NCBI RefSeq assembly: GCF_000974425.1
Contig: NZ_CP010429.1
Location: 4,697,501-4,761,500, forward strand
DNA length: 64,000 nt
Direction of reading: 5' to 3'
From: Spirosoma radiotolerans
Lineage (GTDB): Bacteria; Bacteroidota; Bacteroidia; Cytophagales; Spirosomataceae
Shown here piece after piece: positions 26,313 to 34,364 of this stretch. The position numbers and the translations under genes were made by a program. The notes under the pieces were generated by a model. The model ran no database searches. It had not been told where the DNA came from and saw only the letters and a program-made list of their open reading frames with translations. Position 1 is the first letter of the stretch; each line of letters opens with the position of its first letter.

Positions 26313-27878
26313 ATGAGACATACACTCGTAAAACATATAAGCCGGGCCTTGCTATGCGGATTTGCCCTAACCGGCCCGATTGGCTGTACGGATTTCCTAA
26401 CTGAACAAGCCCCGTCGAACTTAACGACGACCAACTTCTATACCATTCCAGACCACGCCGAAGCGGCTCTGGCGTCGGTATACGCCAGCCTGCGGTTTAT
26501 GGGCGACGATGCTGGTATTTTCTCCAGCAACTGGCAGCTACTGGAAGCGCTGACGGGTACATCCACAACGGAGACCGCGCAAAACTCCGACCTGAACAAC
26601 CTGTATTCGCTGGTGCACGATGGCAATACAGGGCACGTGGTCAATTACTGGAACGGCCTGTATCGGGTCATTGCCAACGCGAACCAGTTGCTTGACAAAG
26701 TGCCGGGTATTACACCGATGGATGCGGCTCAGAAAACCAAAATTCTGGGCGAAGCCCGGTTCCTGCGCGCTTCCGCTTACTTCACTGCCGTTCAGCTATG
26801 GGGCGATATTCCGCTGGTTACGAAGCCCCAATCAGCGGCTTCGGCGGATTTTTTGCCCGCTCGTGCGTCTAAAGAAGATGTCTACAAACTGATCGTTGAA
26901 GACCTGACTGCTGCTGAAGCATCGGGTCTGGCCTGGATGGATGCAAGTGGTCGGGCCAACCTGGCTGCGGTAAAAACACAACTCGCCAAAGTTTACCTGA
27001 CGATGGCCGGGTTCCCGCTTAGCAAAGGTGCATCGCATTACAAACTAGCCGCCGACAAAGCCCTGGAGGTAATCACGTATGCCAATGCAAACCCATCGCT
27101 GATCAACCTGTTTACGACTTACGAAGACGTTCACCGCGAGAGCACGAAGAACCGGGTAGAACACCTGTTTATGCTCCAGTATAACACGCTGGTGGCCGGA
27201 AATCCGATGAATAACTTCTATCCGAACTTTAAGCCGGTTACCTACAACGGTCCGGGAGGAACGGGTAGTTCGGTACCCACCCCAGCCTTCTATAACTCCT
27301 ACGAAAAGGGAGATCTTCGGGCGAAGGACCAGGCGGGGTATTTCTACACTACGTACTATACCAACGGGAATGGTGCCCCTTTTGATCTGGGCGCGCCTTA
27401 TGTGTTCAAACACTTCAACCGTACGGCCAACGGAACGGCGGGTGTTGCGGGTTCACGTCAGAACAACCTGAACGTACCCCAGATCCGGTATGCCGAAACG
27501 CTGCTGATCTACGCTGAAGCGCAAAACGAAGTAGGTGGACCTACACAAGCGGCTTACGATGCCTTCAAACGAATTCGTGATCGGGCTACGTTGACGACAC
27601 CCGCTCTGGGTTCCTATACGCAGGCAACCTTCCGCGAAGCCGTTTGGCGGGAACGGTGGCACGAACTGTGTTACGAACAGATTACCTGGTTTGACATGGT
27701 ACGCCTGCGGAAAGTGTACAACGAAAAAACCAACGGATTCGACAATTTTGTTGGTCACGTCAATCTAAGCTCGAATCAGGCGTTGCAGGAGAAACACCTG
27801 CTGCTGCCCCTGCCGAAACAGGAGCTGTTGAATAACCCTAATCTGAAAACTCAGAACCCAGGTTATCCAGGCGTCTAA
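26313..27878 (+). CDS. SusD/RagB-family surface nutrient-binding lipoprotein
   Basis: The 521-residue product is a lipoprotein with the lipobox cysteine at residue 25 (GPIGC). SusD-type TPR-like helices follow, with typical elements such as YWNGLYRVIANANQLLDKV and the C-terminal RYAETLLIYAEAQNEVGG and WRERWHELCYE segments. It caps the SusC barrel at the cell surface and captures substrate. Gene order and the 37-bp spacing confirm the pairing with the upstream transporter. The substrate cannot be read from sequence. Confidence 0.95.
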   Translation: MRHTLVKHISRALLCGFALTGPIGCTDFLTEQAPSNLTTTNFYTIPDHAEAALASVYASLRFMGDDAGIFSSNWQLLEALTGTSTTETAQNSDLNNLYSLVHDGNTGHVVNYWNGLYRVIANANQLLDKVPGITPMDAAQKTKILGEARFLRASAYFTAVQLWGDIPLVTKPQSAASADFLPARASKEDVYKLIVEDLTAAEASGLAWMDASGRANLAAVKTQLAKVYLTMAGFPLSKGASHYKLAADKALEVITYANANPSLINLFTTYEDVHRESTKNRVEHLFMLQYNTLVAGNPMNNFYPNFKPVTYNGPGGTGSSVPTPAFYNSYEKGDLRAKDQAGYFYTTYYTNGNGAPFDLGAPYVFKHFNRTANGTAGVAGSRQNNLNVPQIRYAETLLIYAEAQNEVGGPTQAAYDAFKRIRDRATLTTPALGSYTQATFREAVWRERWHELCYEQITWFDMVRLRKVYNEKTNGFDNFVGHVNLSSNQALQEKHLLLPLPKQELLNNPNLKTQNPGYPGV

Positions 27879-27898
27879 TCAGACCGTTAATGAGCTTG

Positions 27899-27933
27899 AA
27901 AACCGATAAGGCTGTCATAGCCTTATCGGTTTT
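27899..27933. terminator. Bidirectional terminator for susD and the AraC gene
   Basis: A perfect 15-bp stem (27899-27913 with 27919-27933) has a 5-nt loop, with A-rich and T-rich flanks on opposite sides. The stop codon of the convergent AraC gene (27915-27917) lies inside the loop. Confidence 0.9.
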
Positions 27934-28820
27934 TTTATACGTGCATCCGCAACGTGTTTGGTTGAAAGGTACTGCCCACTAAGCATTTTTCGATAAGCAC
28001 TTGGCGTTTGGCCCGTTATCGCCAGGAATGTCTTGTTGAAGTGCGACAGGTTGTTAAACCCAACAGCCGTTCCTACATCGGCTACTGTGCGGGCGGAGTG
28101 CAGCAACCGACGTGCCTGATTGACACGATATTCATTTACAAAATCGGTAAACGTGAATTGAGTCATTCGTTTAAAATACCGACAAAAGGCGGGTACAGTC
28201 AAGCTGGCCAAGTCAGATACAGCGCGTATATCAATTAGTTCCGTATAGTGTTGTTCGACATACTGGCATATCCGGTTAATTCGCTCCTGCTCTTTAGGAT
28301 TAAGATCGAACCGCACACCATCGGCGTGGAGTGCTTCGGCGTCCGGCGCATTCGCCAGGTATTGCAAAATTTGCAGCAGGGTTATTAGTCGCTCAAAGGG
28401 AATCTGCTCCGGTAATTTCGCTAACAAAGGCCCCACGTTTTTTTTAGTCTCGATACCAAAGGTGAGGCCCCTATGCGCCCGCTCAAATAACCGCCGAACG
28501 GTAGCCAGCTCTGGCTTTTGCAAAAAAGCGTCCCCCATAAAATCATCACGCATCTGCACGACGATTTCTTCAAACTGGCCTTCTTTTCCGTAGCTAAAGT
28601 TCAGGTGAGGTAAGTTTGGTCCGATAAACACCAATTCGCCCAATTCATATCGTGACACGTTTGTGCCCACCCGTCGCTGGCCATTCCCACCCGGTATGTA
28701 AACAATTTCATATTCAGGATGATAGTGCCAGTATACCCTACAGGTTTCGGGCGCTGTATGGTGCATTACCTTGAATGAACTTCCCGCTTCGGGTTCTATT
28801 TTTTCAAATTGAAGTTTCAT
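27915..28820 (-). CDS. AraC-family transcriptional regulator with N-terminal cupin
   Basis: The 301-residue protein has an N-terminal cupin-like sensing domain (about 10-100, containing WHYHPEYEIVYIPGG). A helical linker follows, then a C-terminal AraC double helix-turn-helix (about 190-290) with ASLTVPAFCRYFKRMT and the family signature VGFNNLSHFNKTFLAITGQTP. The cupin suggests binding of a small sugar-like ligand. The gene is convergent with susD and divergent from msrA, so it could control the SusCD pair, itself, or the downstream stress gene. Its last codons run into the shared terminator hairpin. Confidence 0.92.
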   Translation of the reverse strand: MKLQFEKIEPEAGSSFKVMHHTAPETCRVYWHYHPEYEIVYIPGGNGQRRVGTNVSRYELGELVFIGPNLPHLNFSYGKEGQFEEIVVQMRDDFMGDAFLQKPELATVRRLFERAHRGLTFGIETKKNVGPLLAKLPEQIPFERLITLLQILQYLANAPDAEALHADGVRFDLNPKEQERINRICQYVEQHYTELIDIRAVSDLASLTVPAFCRYFKRMTQFTFTDFVNEYRVNQARRLLHSARTVADVGTAVGFNNLSHFNKTFLAITGQTPSAYRKMLSGQYLSTKHVADARIKKPIRL

Positions 28821-28941
28821 AACCGACGGTGCAGATTGTAACTTACGAAAATAATAAGCGGGTTTCTACCGCGATTCATTAAATAGGAAACCGTAACTCA
28901 TTTCCAATCGTTTATACCGTAACAATACTTCACAAAACAAC

Positions 28942-29604
28942 ATGAAACGAATTCACTTGTTGGCGCTCAGTCTGCTTTTGCTCGCCGGTTGTGCACAAGG
29001 CCAATCGAAAGACACCTCACCCGCCAAGCTTCCTGCTCTGAAAAACGGAGAGGCTGTTGCTACCTTTGCCGGTGGCTGTTTCTGGGCCCTGGAAGAAGGT
29101 ATGAACCAGCTTAAAGGGGTTCGCGAAGTTATTTCCGGCTACGCTGGCGGCAACGTGAAAGACCCAACCTACGAACAAGTTGGCACCGATGTAACGGGTC
29201 ACGCCGAATCGGTTCAAGTCTATTACGATCCGAAAGTAATTAGCTATGCCCAATTACTCGATGCCTTTTTTGCCGGTCATGACCCCACCACACTAAACCG
29301 TCAGGGGCCCGATGTAGGCCGTGACTATCGCTCAGTTGCCTTCTATCGGACACCGGCCGAAAAAGCTGAAATTCTGGCCGCCATCAAGCGCACCAACGAG
29401 TCGAAGCACTACGCGAATCCGGTTGTTACGGAAGTAACACCAATCACCGTTTTCTACCCCGCGGAAAACTACCACCAGAATTATTTTGCTCTGCACCCAG
29501 ACCAGCCTTACATTCAGCGAGTATCATTGCCCAAAGTTGAGAAACTCCGGAAAGCAATGGCAGGTCACCTCAAAAATAATACAGCGTTGACAATGAATGA
29601 TTAG
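28942..29604 (+). CDS. msrA: Peptide methionine sulfoxide reductase MsrA, lipoprotein form
   Basis: The 220-residue enzyme has a lipoprotein leader ending LLAGC (Cys17). The MsrA catalytic motif GGCFWALEE follows with nucleophile Cys46, and the conserved GHAESVQVYYDPKVI and HDPTTLNRQGPDVG segments are present. It reduces methionine-S-sulfoxide in proteins. The lipobox implies that it repairs periplasmic or membrane-facing proteins after oxidative damage, unlike the cytosolic form. No msrB is fused or adjacent. It is monocistronic, ending before a hairpin at 29656, and is divergent from the AraC gene by about 120 bp. Confidence 0.93.
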   Translation: MKRIHLLALSLLLLAGCAQGQSKDTSPAKLPALKNGEAVATFAGGCFWALEEGMNQLKGVREVISGYAGGNVKDPTYEQVGTDVTGHAESVQVYYDPKVISYAQLLDAFFAGHDPTTLNRQGPDVGRDYRSVAFYRTPAEKAEILAAIKRTNESKHYANPVVTEVTPITVFYPAENYHQNYFALHPDQPYIQRVSLPKVEKLRKAMAGHLKNNTALTMND

Positions 29605-29655
29605 TTTCTGACATGAACGTGTCAATTCAGCATTAATAACGGATAATAGATGATA

Positions 29656-29684
29656 AAAATAGCCGGCCTCAACCGGCTATTTTT
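29656..29684 (+). terminator. Terminator hairpin between msrA and the MFS gene
   Basis: An 11-bp stem (29656-29666 with 29673-29683) has a 6-nt loop and runs into T residues. It ends only 6 nt before the ATG at 29690. The tail TATTTTTG (29678-29685) also matches the TAnnTTTG -7 box. Confidence 0.8.
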
Positions 29685-29689
29685 GCCTT

Positions 29690-30898
29690 ATGAACACGAC
29701 TGCTCCGTTGAATAACCCGCACCGAAATCTGTTTGTACAGAATCTGCTGACCTTCTTCCTGAACAAGCAGGCATTGGCTGTAGGCCTAGTATTTGCCTCC
29801 GATAGCATCCTGTTTGGTAGTTGGGTAGCTCACATTCCCTATGTGAAAGCAAACCTGCACCTCTCTGACGCCGAGCTGGGGCTGACGCTGTTCGCCATGC
29901 CTATTGGACTACTGGTAATGAACCCGCTAACGGGCTGGATCATAGCCCGGCTGGGCGAAGCACGCTCCTGTTTCTGGTCGGCGGTTGGTTTAACGCTGGC
30001 TATTTGTATTCCGCTCAACGCGCCTAACCCCTACGTGCTGGCCATTGGCCTATTTCTGATGGGTCTGAATGCAGCCCTGATAAACGTGGCTATGAACACC
30101 ACTGCAACCAACCTGGAGCGCGCCAAAGGCATTGTTATCATGTCGTCGTGCCACGGTATGTGGAGCCTGGGAGGGCTACTTGGTTCGGGCATTGCCGGAG
30201 CGGTCATTGCGCTACACATGTCGCCCCCAACACACCTTGCGGTGATGGCGGGCCTGATCTTACTACTGACCTTTGTGCTACAGCCAATCCTGTCGCAGAT
30301 TCCGTCGAGTAGTCGGACAGAAACGGGCGAAAAAGCCGGGTCGTCGTTTGTTCGTCCGAACCTGGATTTACTCTTGATGATTCTGATTGGCCTTGCCCTG
30401 GCCATGGGTGAAGGAGCCGCTTTTGACTGGAGTGCGGTTTATCTTCGTGAAACCCTGGGCGCCAGCAGCCAGATTGCGGCACTGGGCTTTGCCAGTTTTT
30501 CCCTAACAATGACTGGGTTCCGGTTTCTGGGTGATGCTATTATTCCAAAAATAGGCGCCAAAAACTGGTTACAAATTGGTGGTATTCTGGCAGCAGCGGG
30601 CCTTTTATTCGCCATTGCGCTACCCTATCCAGCAACGGCGCTCATTGGCTTCGGCTTGCTGGGCGCGGGCTGCTCCCTTGGTGCACCAGTGCTCTATGCA
30701 GCCTCCATGCGGGTGCCGGGTATTCCGCCCGCAGCAGGTCTGGCGACGTTTGCGACGTTTAGCTTCATCGGTTTTCTAGCTGGCCCGCCCCTGATCGGGT
30801 TCGTTGCTGAAGCCTTCGGTTTATATTATGGCCTGGGCTTTGTAGCCGTTATGCTCCTCATCTCGGCAGGCTTAGCCCGCATGGTCAAGCTATTTTAA
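29690..30898 (+). CDS. MFS transporter, YbjJ-like
   Basis: The 402-residue protein has about twelve hydrophobic segments and the two-half layout of the major facilitator superfamily. ASDSILFGSWVAHIPYVK in helix 1 and SSCHGMWSLGGLLGSG near residue 155 resemble the YbjJ group. It is an inner-membrane secondary transporter of unknown substrate. The ATG at 29690 directly follows the msrA terminator; no earlier in-frame start is plausible, so its mRNA probably has little or no leader. The gene ends at 30898 without a clear terminator, 110 bp before the Uma2-type gene. Confidence 0.88.
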   Translation: MNTTAPLNNPHRNLFVQNLLTFFLNKQALAVGLVFASDSILFGSWVAHIPYVKANLHLSDAELGLTLFAMPIGLLVMNPLTGWIIARLGEARSCFWSAVGLTLAICIPLNAPNPYVLAIGLFLMGLNAALINVAMNTTATNLERAKGIVIMSSCHGMWSLGGLLGSGIAGAVIALHMSPPTHLAVMAGLILLLTFVLQPILSQIPSSSRTETGEKAGSSFVRPNLDLLLMILIGLALAMGEGAAFDWSAVYLRETLGASSQIAALGFASFSLTMTGFRFLGDAIIPKIGAKNWLQIGGILAAAGLLFAIALPYPATALIGFGLLGAGCSLGAPVLYAASMRVPGIPPAAGLATFATFSFIGFLAGPPLIGFVAEAFGLYYGLGFVAVMLLISAGLARMVKLF

Positions 30899-31008
30899 GG
30901 CCAACATAAACGCCGGAACGAGCCATTGCGTGCAGCCATTTTAAGAGACTTTTACTTACTACCAGCTAAAATGCGTAGTATTGTTATGAAACGCAATCAA
31001 CGAAAGCC

Positions 31009-31623
31009 ATGACAGTAGCTGTTGCCACATCCCCTAAAAAGCAGAGGAAATCGGGCGTACCAACCTACCTGATTTATGAAACGCTCAACGGACGCGCGCT
31101 GTATTACCGTGGTTACCGGGATGTAAAAACCGGAAAAAAAACACCCGCCGAAATTATGGGAAGCAGTTCATTACAGGCCACTTTAGTAGCTACTTTAGTG
31201 ATGTTTTTAGGCAGAGTTATTAATCGAAGGAAGTACTTAGTTGTTACAAATGAGTCGGGTATTCACCTGGATAGAGGTAACAACCTATCCAATGATATTG
31301 CCATTTTCGACAAATCGTCCGGCCTGACATTATCCGACAAATACTTTACTGTGCCGCCTAAAATCGCTATTGAAGTAGACGTTCGGATTGAACCCGAAGA
31401 GTTCTCGGGGAAAGAATCCGGCTATGTCTATGCCAAAACAGAGCGCTTATTGGCTTTTGGCGTCGAGACGGTTATCTGGATCACAACGGAGCCTAAAAAA
31501 ATATTCGTGGCTACCCGCACGGCTCCCTGGCTCACCCAGAACTGGGATGCCAGCGTACCTGTTCTAGACGATGTTGTTCTGAACCTGGCCGAGTTGTTAC
31601 ACGAAGAAGGAATCGAGTTTTAA
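31009..31623 (+). CDS. Uma2-family (DUF820) restriction-endonuclease-like protein
   Basis: The 204-residue protein matches the Uma2/DUF820 layout, a compact PD-(D/E)XK-like fold. The conserved Asp lies in SNDIAIF and the Glu/Asp pair in KIAIEVDV, followed by a KTERLLAFGVETVIWI segment typical of the family. These proteins are abundant in cyanobacteria and Cytophagales, and their role is unclear; a nuclease or transposon-related function is assumed by fold. The canonical ExK lysine is replaced in the EVD motif, which is common in this family. The gene is convergent with the GH9 gene with only 6 bp between stop codons, so their transcripts must overlap. Confidence 0.8.
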   Translation: MTVAVATSPKKQRKSGVPTYLIYETLNGRALYYRGYRDVKTGKKTPAEIMGSSSLQATLVATLVMFLGRVINRRKYLVVTNESGIHLDRGNNLSNDIAIFDKSSGLTLSDKYFTVPPKIAIEVDVRIEPEEFSGKESGYVYAKTERLLAFGVETVIWITTEPKKIFVATRTAPWLTQNWDASVPVLDDVVLNLAELLHEEGIEF

Positions 31624-31629
31624 GATCGT

Positions 31630-33474
31630 CTATTCTTCATTGACCGCGATAGCCAGCATGTACCAGGCAGCATGCGGTAACCATTGTTCGGCCCACCGCC
31701 AGTCACTGTCTTTGCCGGTTAGTTTATAGGCCAGGTTAAAATCAATATCATCTTCATTATTGAATCCAGATGTAACCCCGTTCACGATACCGCCGGGTGC
31801 ATTGGTGTATTCAAACGTGCCAAAAAAGCCATAGGTTGGGTTATTATGTCCTGCTCCCTGCAACATACAGGCATCATACGGATTTAACCCCAATACCCAA
31901 TTAAGCTGATCAAGAGCGAAGCCAGCCAATTGATCGTGCAGTTGTTTGTCATCGCTAAATAAGGGAGCAGCCAGCCGTGCGGCCGTTGCCATAGACGCAA
32001 TCCGGGCATTTTCACCCTGCCACCAGGGAGAGGCTTCGCTCCCATGCGGGAAGAAGAAGGTACTCCGCCGATTTCCTAACGTGTCCTGCACTAACTGCCG
32101 ACTGTAGCCGAACGGGTTCGTTACCTCATGCGTGACCGCCAGTTCATAGGTCATCGATCGCTTAATCGCTTCTTTTAGTTTACCCTGAATTTCAGGCGAC
32201 GCCAAGGGGTAATAATACACAAGACTTATTAACGGCAAACCAGCATCTGAAGGGTGAAAGAAGGGCCGGTCCTTGTTGTCGGCCCGCCAGTAATCTTTGT
32301 AGTTTTTCCAGGACGAAAGCCGATTCATAAGCTGCTGAGCCCGTTTATCAGCCACTTGTTTATAGCTACTTTTTTTTGTCGCCTTATATAATTCCGTGGC
32401 CGCACTCAGCGCACAGTAATCATCAACGATATTCTCCACTCCATCGTTGGTCATGGCCGCGTTTTCTTTCTCCAAAAAAGCGAAGGCATCCTCAGCCGCT
32501 TTCAAATAAGCAGCTGGAGTAAAATCGCCGGTCATATCAGGAGCATACGTAGAGGACATCGCCAGAGCCGCAATGGCCAATCCCCCACCCGACCGATAAC
32601 TAACCTGGTATTTACGCCAGTTTGTTTCATCGGCTGCACTGGCAAGTGTTTGGTCCTTTGTTTGCTTAATCCGATACGCTTTATCTTCGGCCTGTATAAC
32701 GCGGTCCTTCGCTAACTTACCTGGCCCCGGCGCTTTTACAGACCGGTAAAACGAGCCGCCTTTGGCCTGTGCCCGCACCAGGTAATCAGCACCGTACATG
32801 GCTTCATCAAGTAATCGGCGCATATACTGCCGAAAGTCCGTTCCTGTTCGTTTGGTTAATTGACCGTGCGTTTTTAACAGGCTCCAGGCAGTGAGTGAAA
32901 TTTGCTGCGGATTGAAATACGACGAGAAGGTAAGGTGCGATAAGTGCTTGCCATAATCGCCGGTTGCATCGTACCACCCGCCGTGAACATCAAGTGTATC
33001 GCCCGGACGACCCGCCAATATTAGCTTATGATCCGCTTTGTCCAGCAAGCCTGAACTGCGCTGGCCTTTGAAATAATAGACCACATCCGATAAGGTAAAT
33101 TGCTCCAGTACATTTTTACTGATCGAAAATGGGTAGGACTCAATTGGTTTTCCGGCACTGGTGATCTGCACCCGGTAAGTGCCTTCGGTCGTATACGGAC
33201 TGAAATCAAGCGTCCAGAAGAGCCAGTTTTTCCATTTGTTCACAGGTCCGCTAAACACGGATTTTCCCGAGTATACAACTTTACCGGTTGTGGTGTTGAT
33301 GAGTTCGAAGCCCTGGATAACTACCTGCTTGTCGGCCATCACGATAGCCCGCTTGGCTTTTGTCGGCTCGTACCCTACCTGGTTGGTTAAAACACGAATC
33401 GACTGTGCATTCAGCAGGCAGGATAGATGGATAAAAATAAAGACAAACAGCTTTTTGACGGATCGATAATGCAT
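31630..33474 (-). CDS. Glycoside hydrolase family 9 (endoglucanase-type)
   Basis: The 614-residue secreted enzyme has a signal peptide (about 1-23, ending LNAQ), an N-terminal Ig-like cellulase domain (about 25-120) and a GH9 alpha/alpha barrel. The GH9 nucleophile region reads DVHGGWYDATGDYGKH (about 163-178). The C-terminal region has GFNNEDDIDFN (about 567-577), which supplies the acidic residues, followed by PHAAWYMLA. The family cleaves beta-glucans such as cellulose or glucosides by inversion. It is the last gene of a probable three-gene run with the ThuA and CHU_C genes (60-bp gap) and is convergent with the Uma2 gene. No T9SS or carbohydrate-binding tail is visible. Confidence 0.92.
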   Translation of the reverse strand: MHYRSVKKLFVFIFIHLSCLLNAQSIRVLTNQVGYEPTKAKRAIVMADKQVVIQGFELINTTTGKVVYSGKSVFSGPVNKWKNWLFWTLDFSPYTTEGTYRVQITSAGKPIESYPFSISKNVLEQFTLSDVVYYFKGQRSSGLLDKADHKLILAGRPGDTLDVHGGWYDATGDYGKHLSHLTFSSYFNPQQISLTAWSLLKTHGQLTKRTGTDFRQYMRRLLDEAMYGADYLVRAQAKGGSFYRSVKAPGPGKLAKDRVIQAEDKAYRIKQTKDQTLASAADETNWRKYQVSYRSGGGLAIAALAMSSTYAPDMTGDFTPAAYLKAAEDAFAFLEKENAAMTNDGVENIVDDYCALSAATELYKATKKSSYKQVADKRAQQLMNRLSSWKNYKDYWRADNKDRPFFHPSDAGLPLISLVYYYPLASPEIQGKLKEAIKRSMTYELAVTHEVTNPFGYSRQLVQDTLGNRRSTFFFPHGSEASPWWQGENARIASMATAARLAAPLFSDDKQLHDQLAGFALDQLNWVLGLNPYDACMLQGAGHNNPTYGFFGTFEYTNAPGGIVNGVTSGFNNEDDIDFNLAYKLTGKDSDWRWAEQWLPHAAWYMLAIAVNEE

Positions 33475-33534
33475 TGAAAATTATGGTTGATTGAGTAGTG
33501 TAGCGGCTTGTTGTGGGTTGTTAGAGCATATAAC

Positions 33535-34326
33535 CTATTCTGACTTTCCGGCTCCCCACAGGATGGCATTTCTAAAAATTGTGGTAAATGCTTTGTTGGT
33601 CAACAAGTCGGGGTGATGGCCCATAAAGATATAGATGTTCCGCGCCTTCATCCGCTCATTCGACCAAACCACCGGGTGATCACCCATTTTAATGGCCGAG
33701 TCCGGCGAGTAAGTCGATTCATCGACCGAGGCCAGCACATTAACATTGGGGCGTGGGCTTTTATCATACGTGTACCACTCTTCTTTTTGAACCTCAAACG
33801 AAGCAGGCAATCCTTTCATGCAGGGATGATTTTTAGCTTCTACCCGTACAGTGGCTTTGGCGAAATCAGCAATGTAGTTTTTATATCGAATACCGCCCAT
33901 GAAATCGGAGAACCAAGGCCATATAGAATACCCATCGAATTCGCCCAGCAAGGTGGCATGATGAAACCCAATCCAGCCACCTTTGCCTTCGGTAATGTAC
34001 TTCTGAAAAGCGGCTTTTGCCGTATCACTCCACATATAGGGCGGATAATTCAATTGAATAAACAGTTGATACTGGTCCAGAAACCTATCGTTTATTGGCT
34101 CGGCATTTTCAATGTAGTGGATGGCGAAATTGTTTTCGGCGGCCTGATTGGAGAGCCACGTCTTTGCCGCGGCTACGAATGGCGCATGAATGCCACCGGC
34201 TTCGGTCATGACGAGCACATTGAACCGGGGTTTCGTGGATTGTCCGAGTAGGGAACCGCTCCCACTGGCACCAACCAGGATCAGAAGCGAACGAATAAAA
34301 CTTCGTTTTGTAAAATGCGTTGCCAT
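33535..34326 (-). CDS. Secreted ThuA-domain protein (trehalose-utilisation type)
   Basis: The 263-residue protein has a leader KRSFIRSLLILVGASGSGSLLG (about residues 7-28) and one ThuA-like class I glutamine-amidotransferase fold covering residues 35-260, with GGWIGFHHA and the terminal FMGHHPD elements. ThuA proteins are tied to trehalose and other disaccharide use, but their reaction is not settled. It lies 38 bp after the CHU_C gene and 60 bp before GH9, so it probably shares their transcript. A larger ThuA fusion occurs at 58535. Confidence 0.88.
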   Translation of the reverse strand: MATHFTKRSFIRSLLILVGASGSGSLLGQSTKPRFNVLVMTEAGGIHAPFVAAAKTWLSNQAAENNFAIHYIENAEPINDRFLDQYQLFIQLNYPPYMWSDTAKAAFQKYITEGKGGWIGFHHATLLGEFDGYSIWPWFSDFMGGIRYKNYIADFAKATVRVEAKNHPCMKGLPASFEVQKEEWYTYDKSPRPNVNVLASVDESTYSPDSAIKMGDHPVVWSNERMKARNIYIFMGHHPDLLTNKAFTTIFRNAILWGAGKSE

Positions 34327-34364
34327 CTATGTTTTGACTTCCTTGTAGTGAACTGTTTTTTTGG

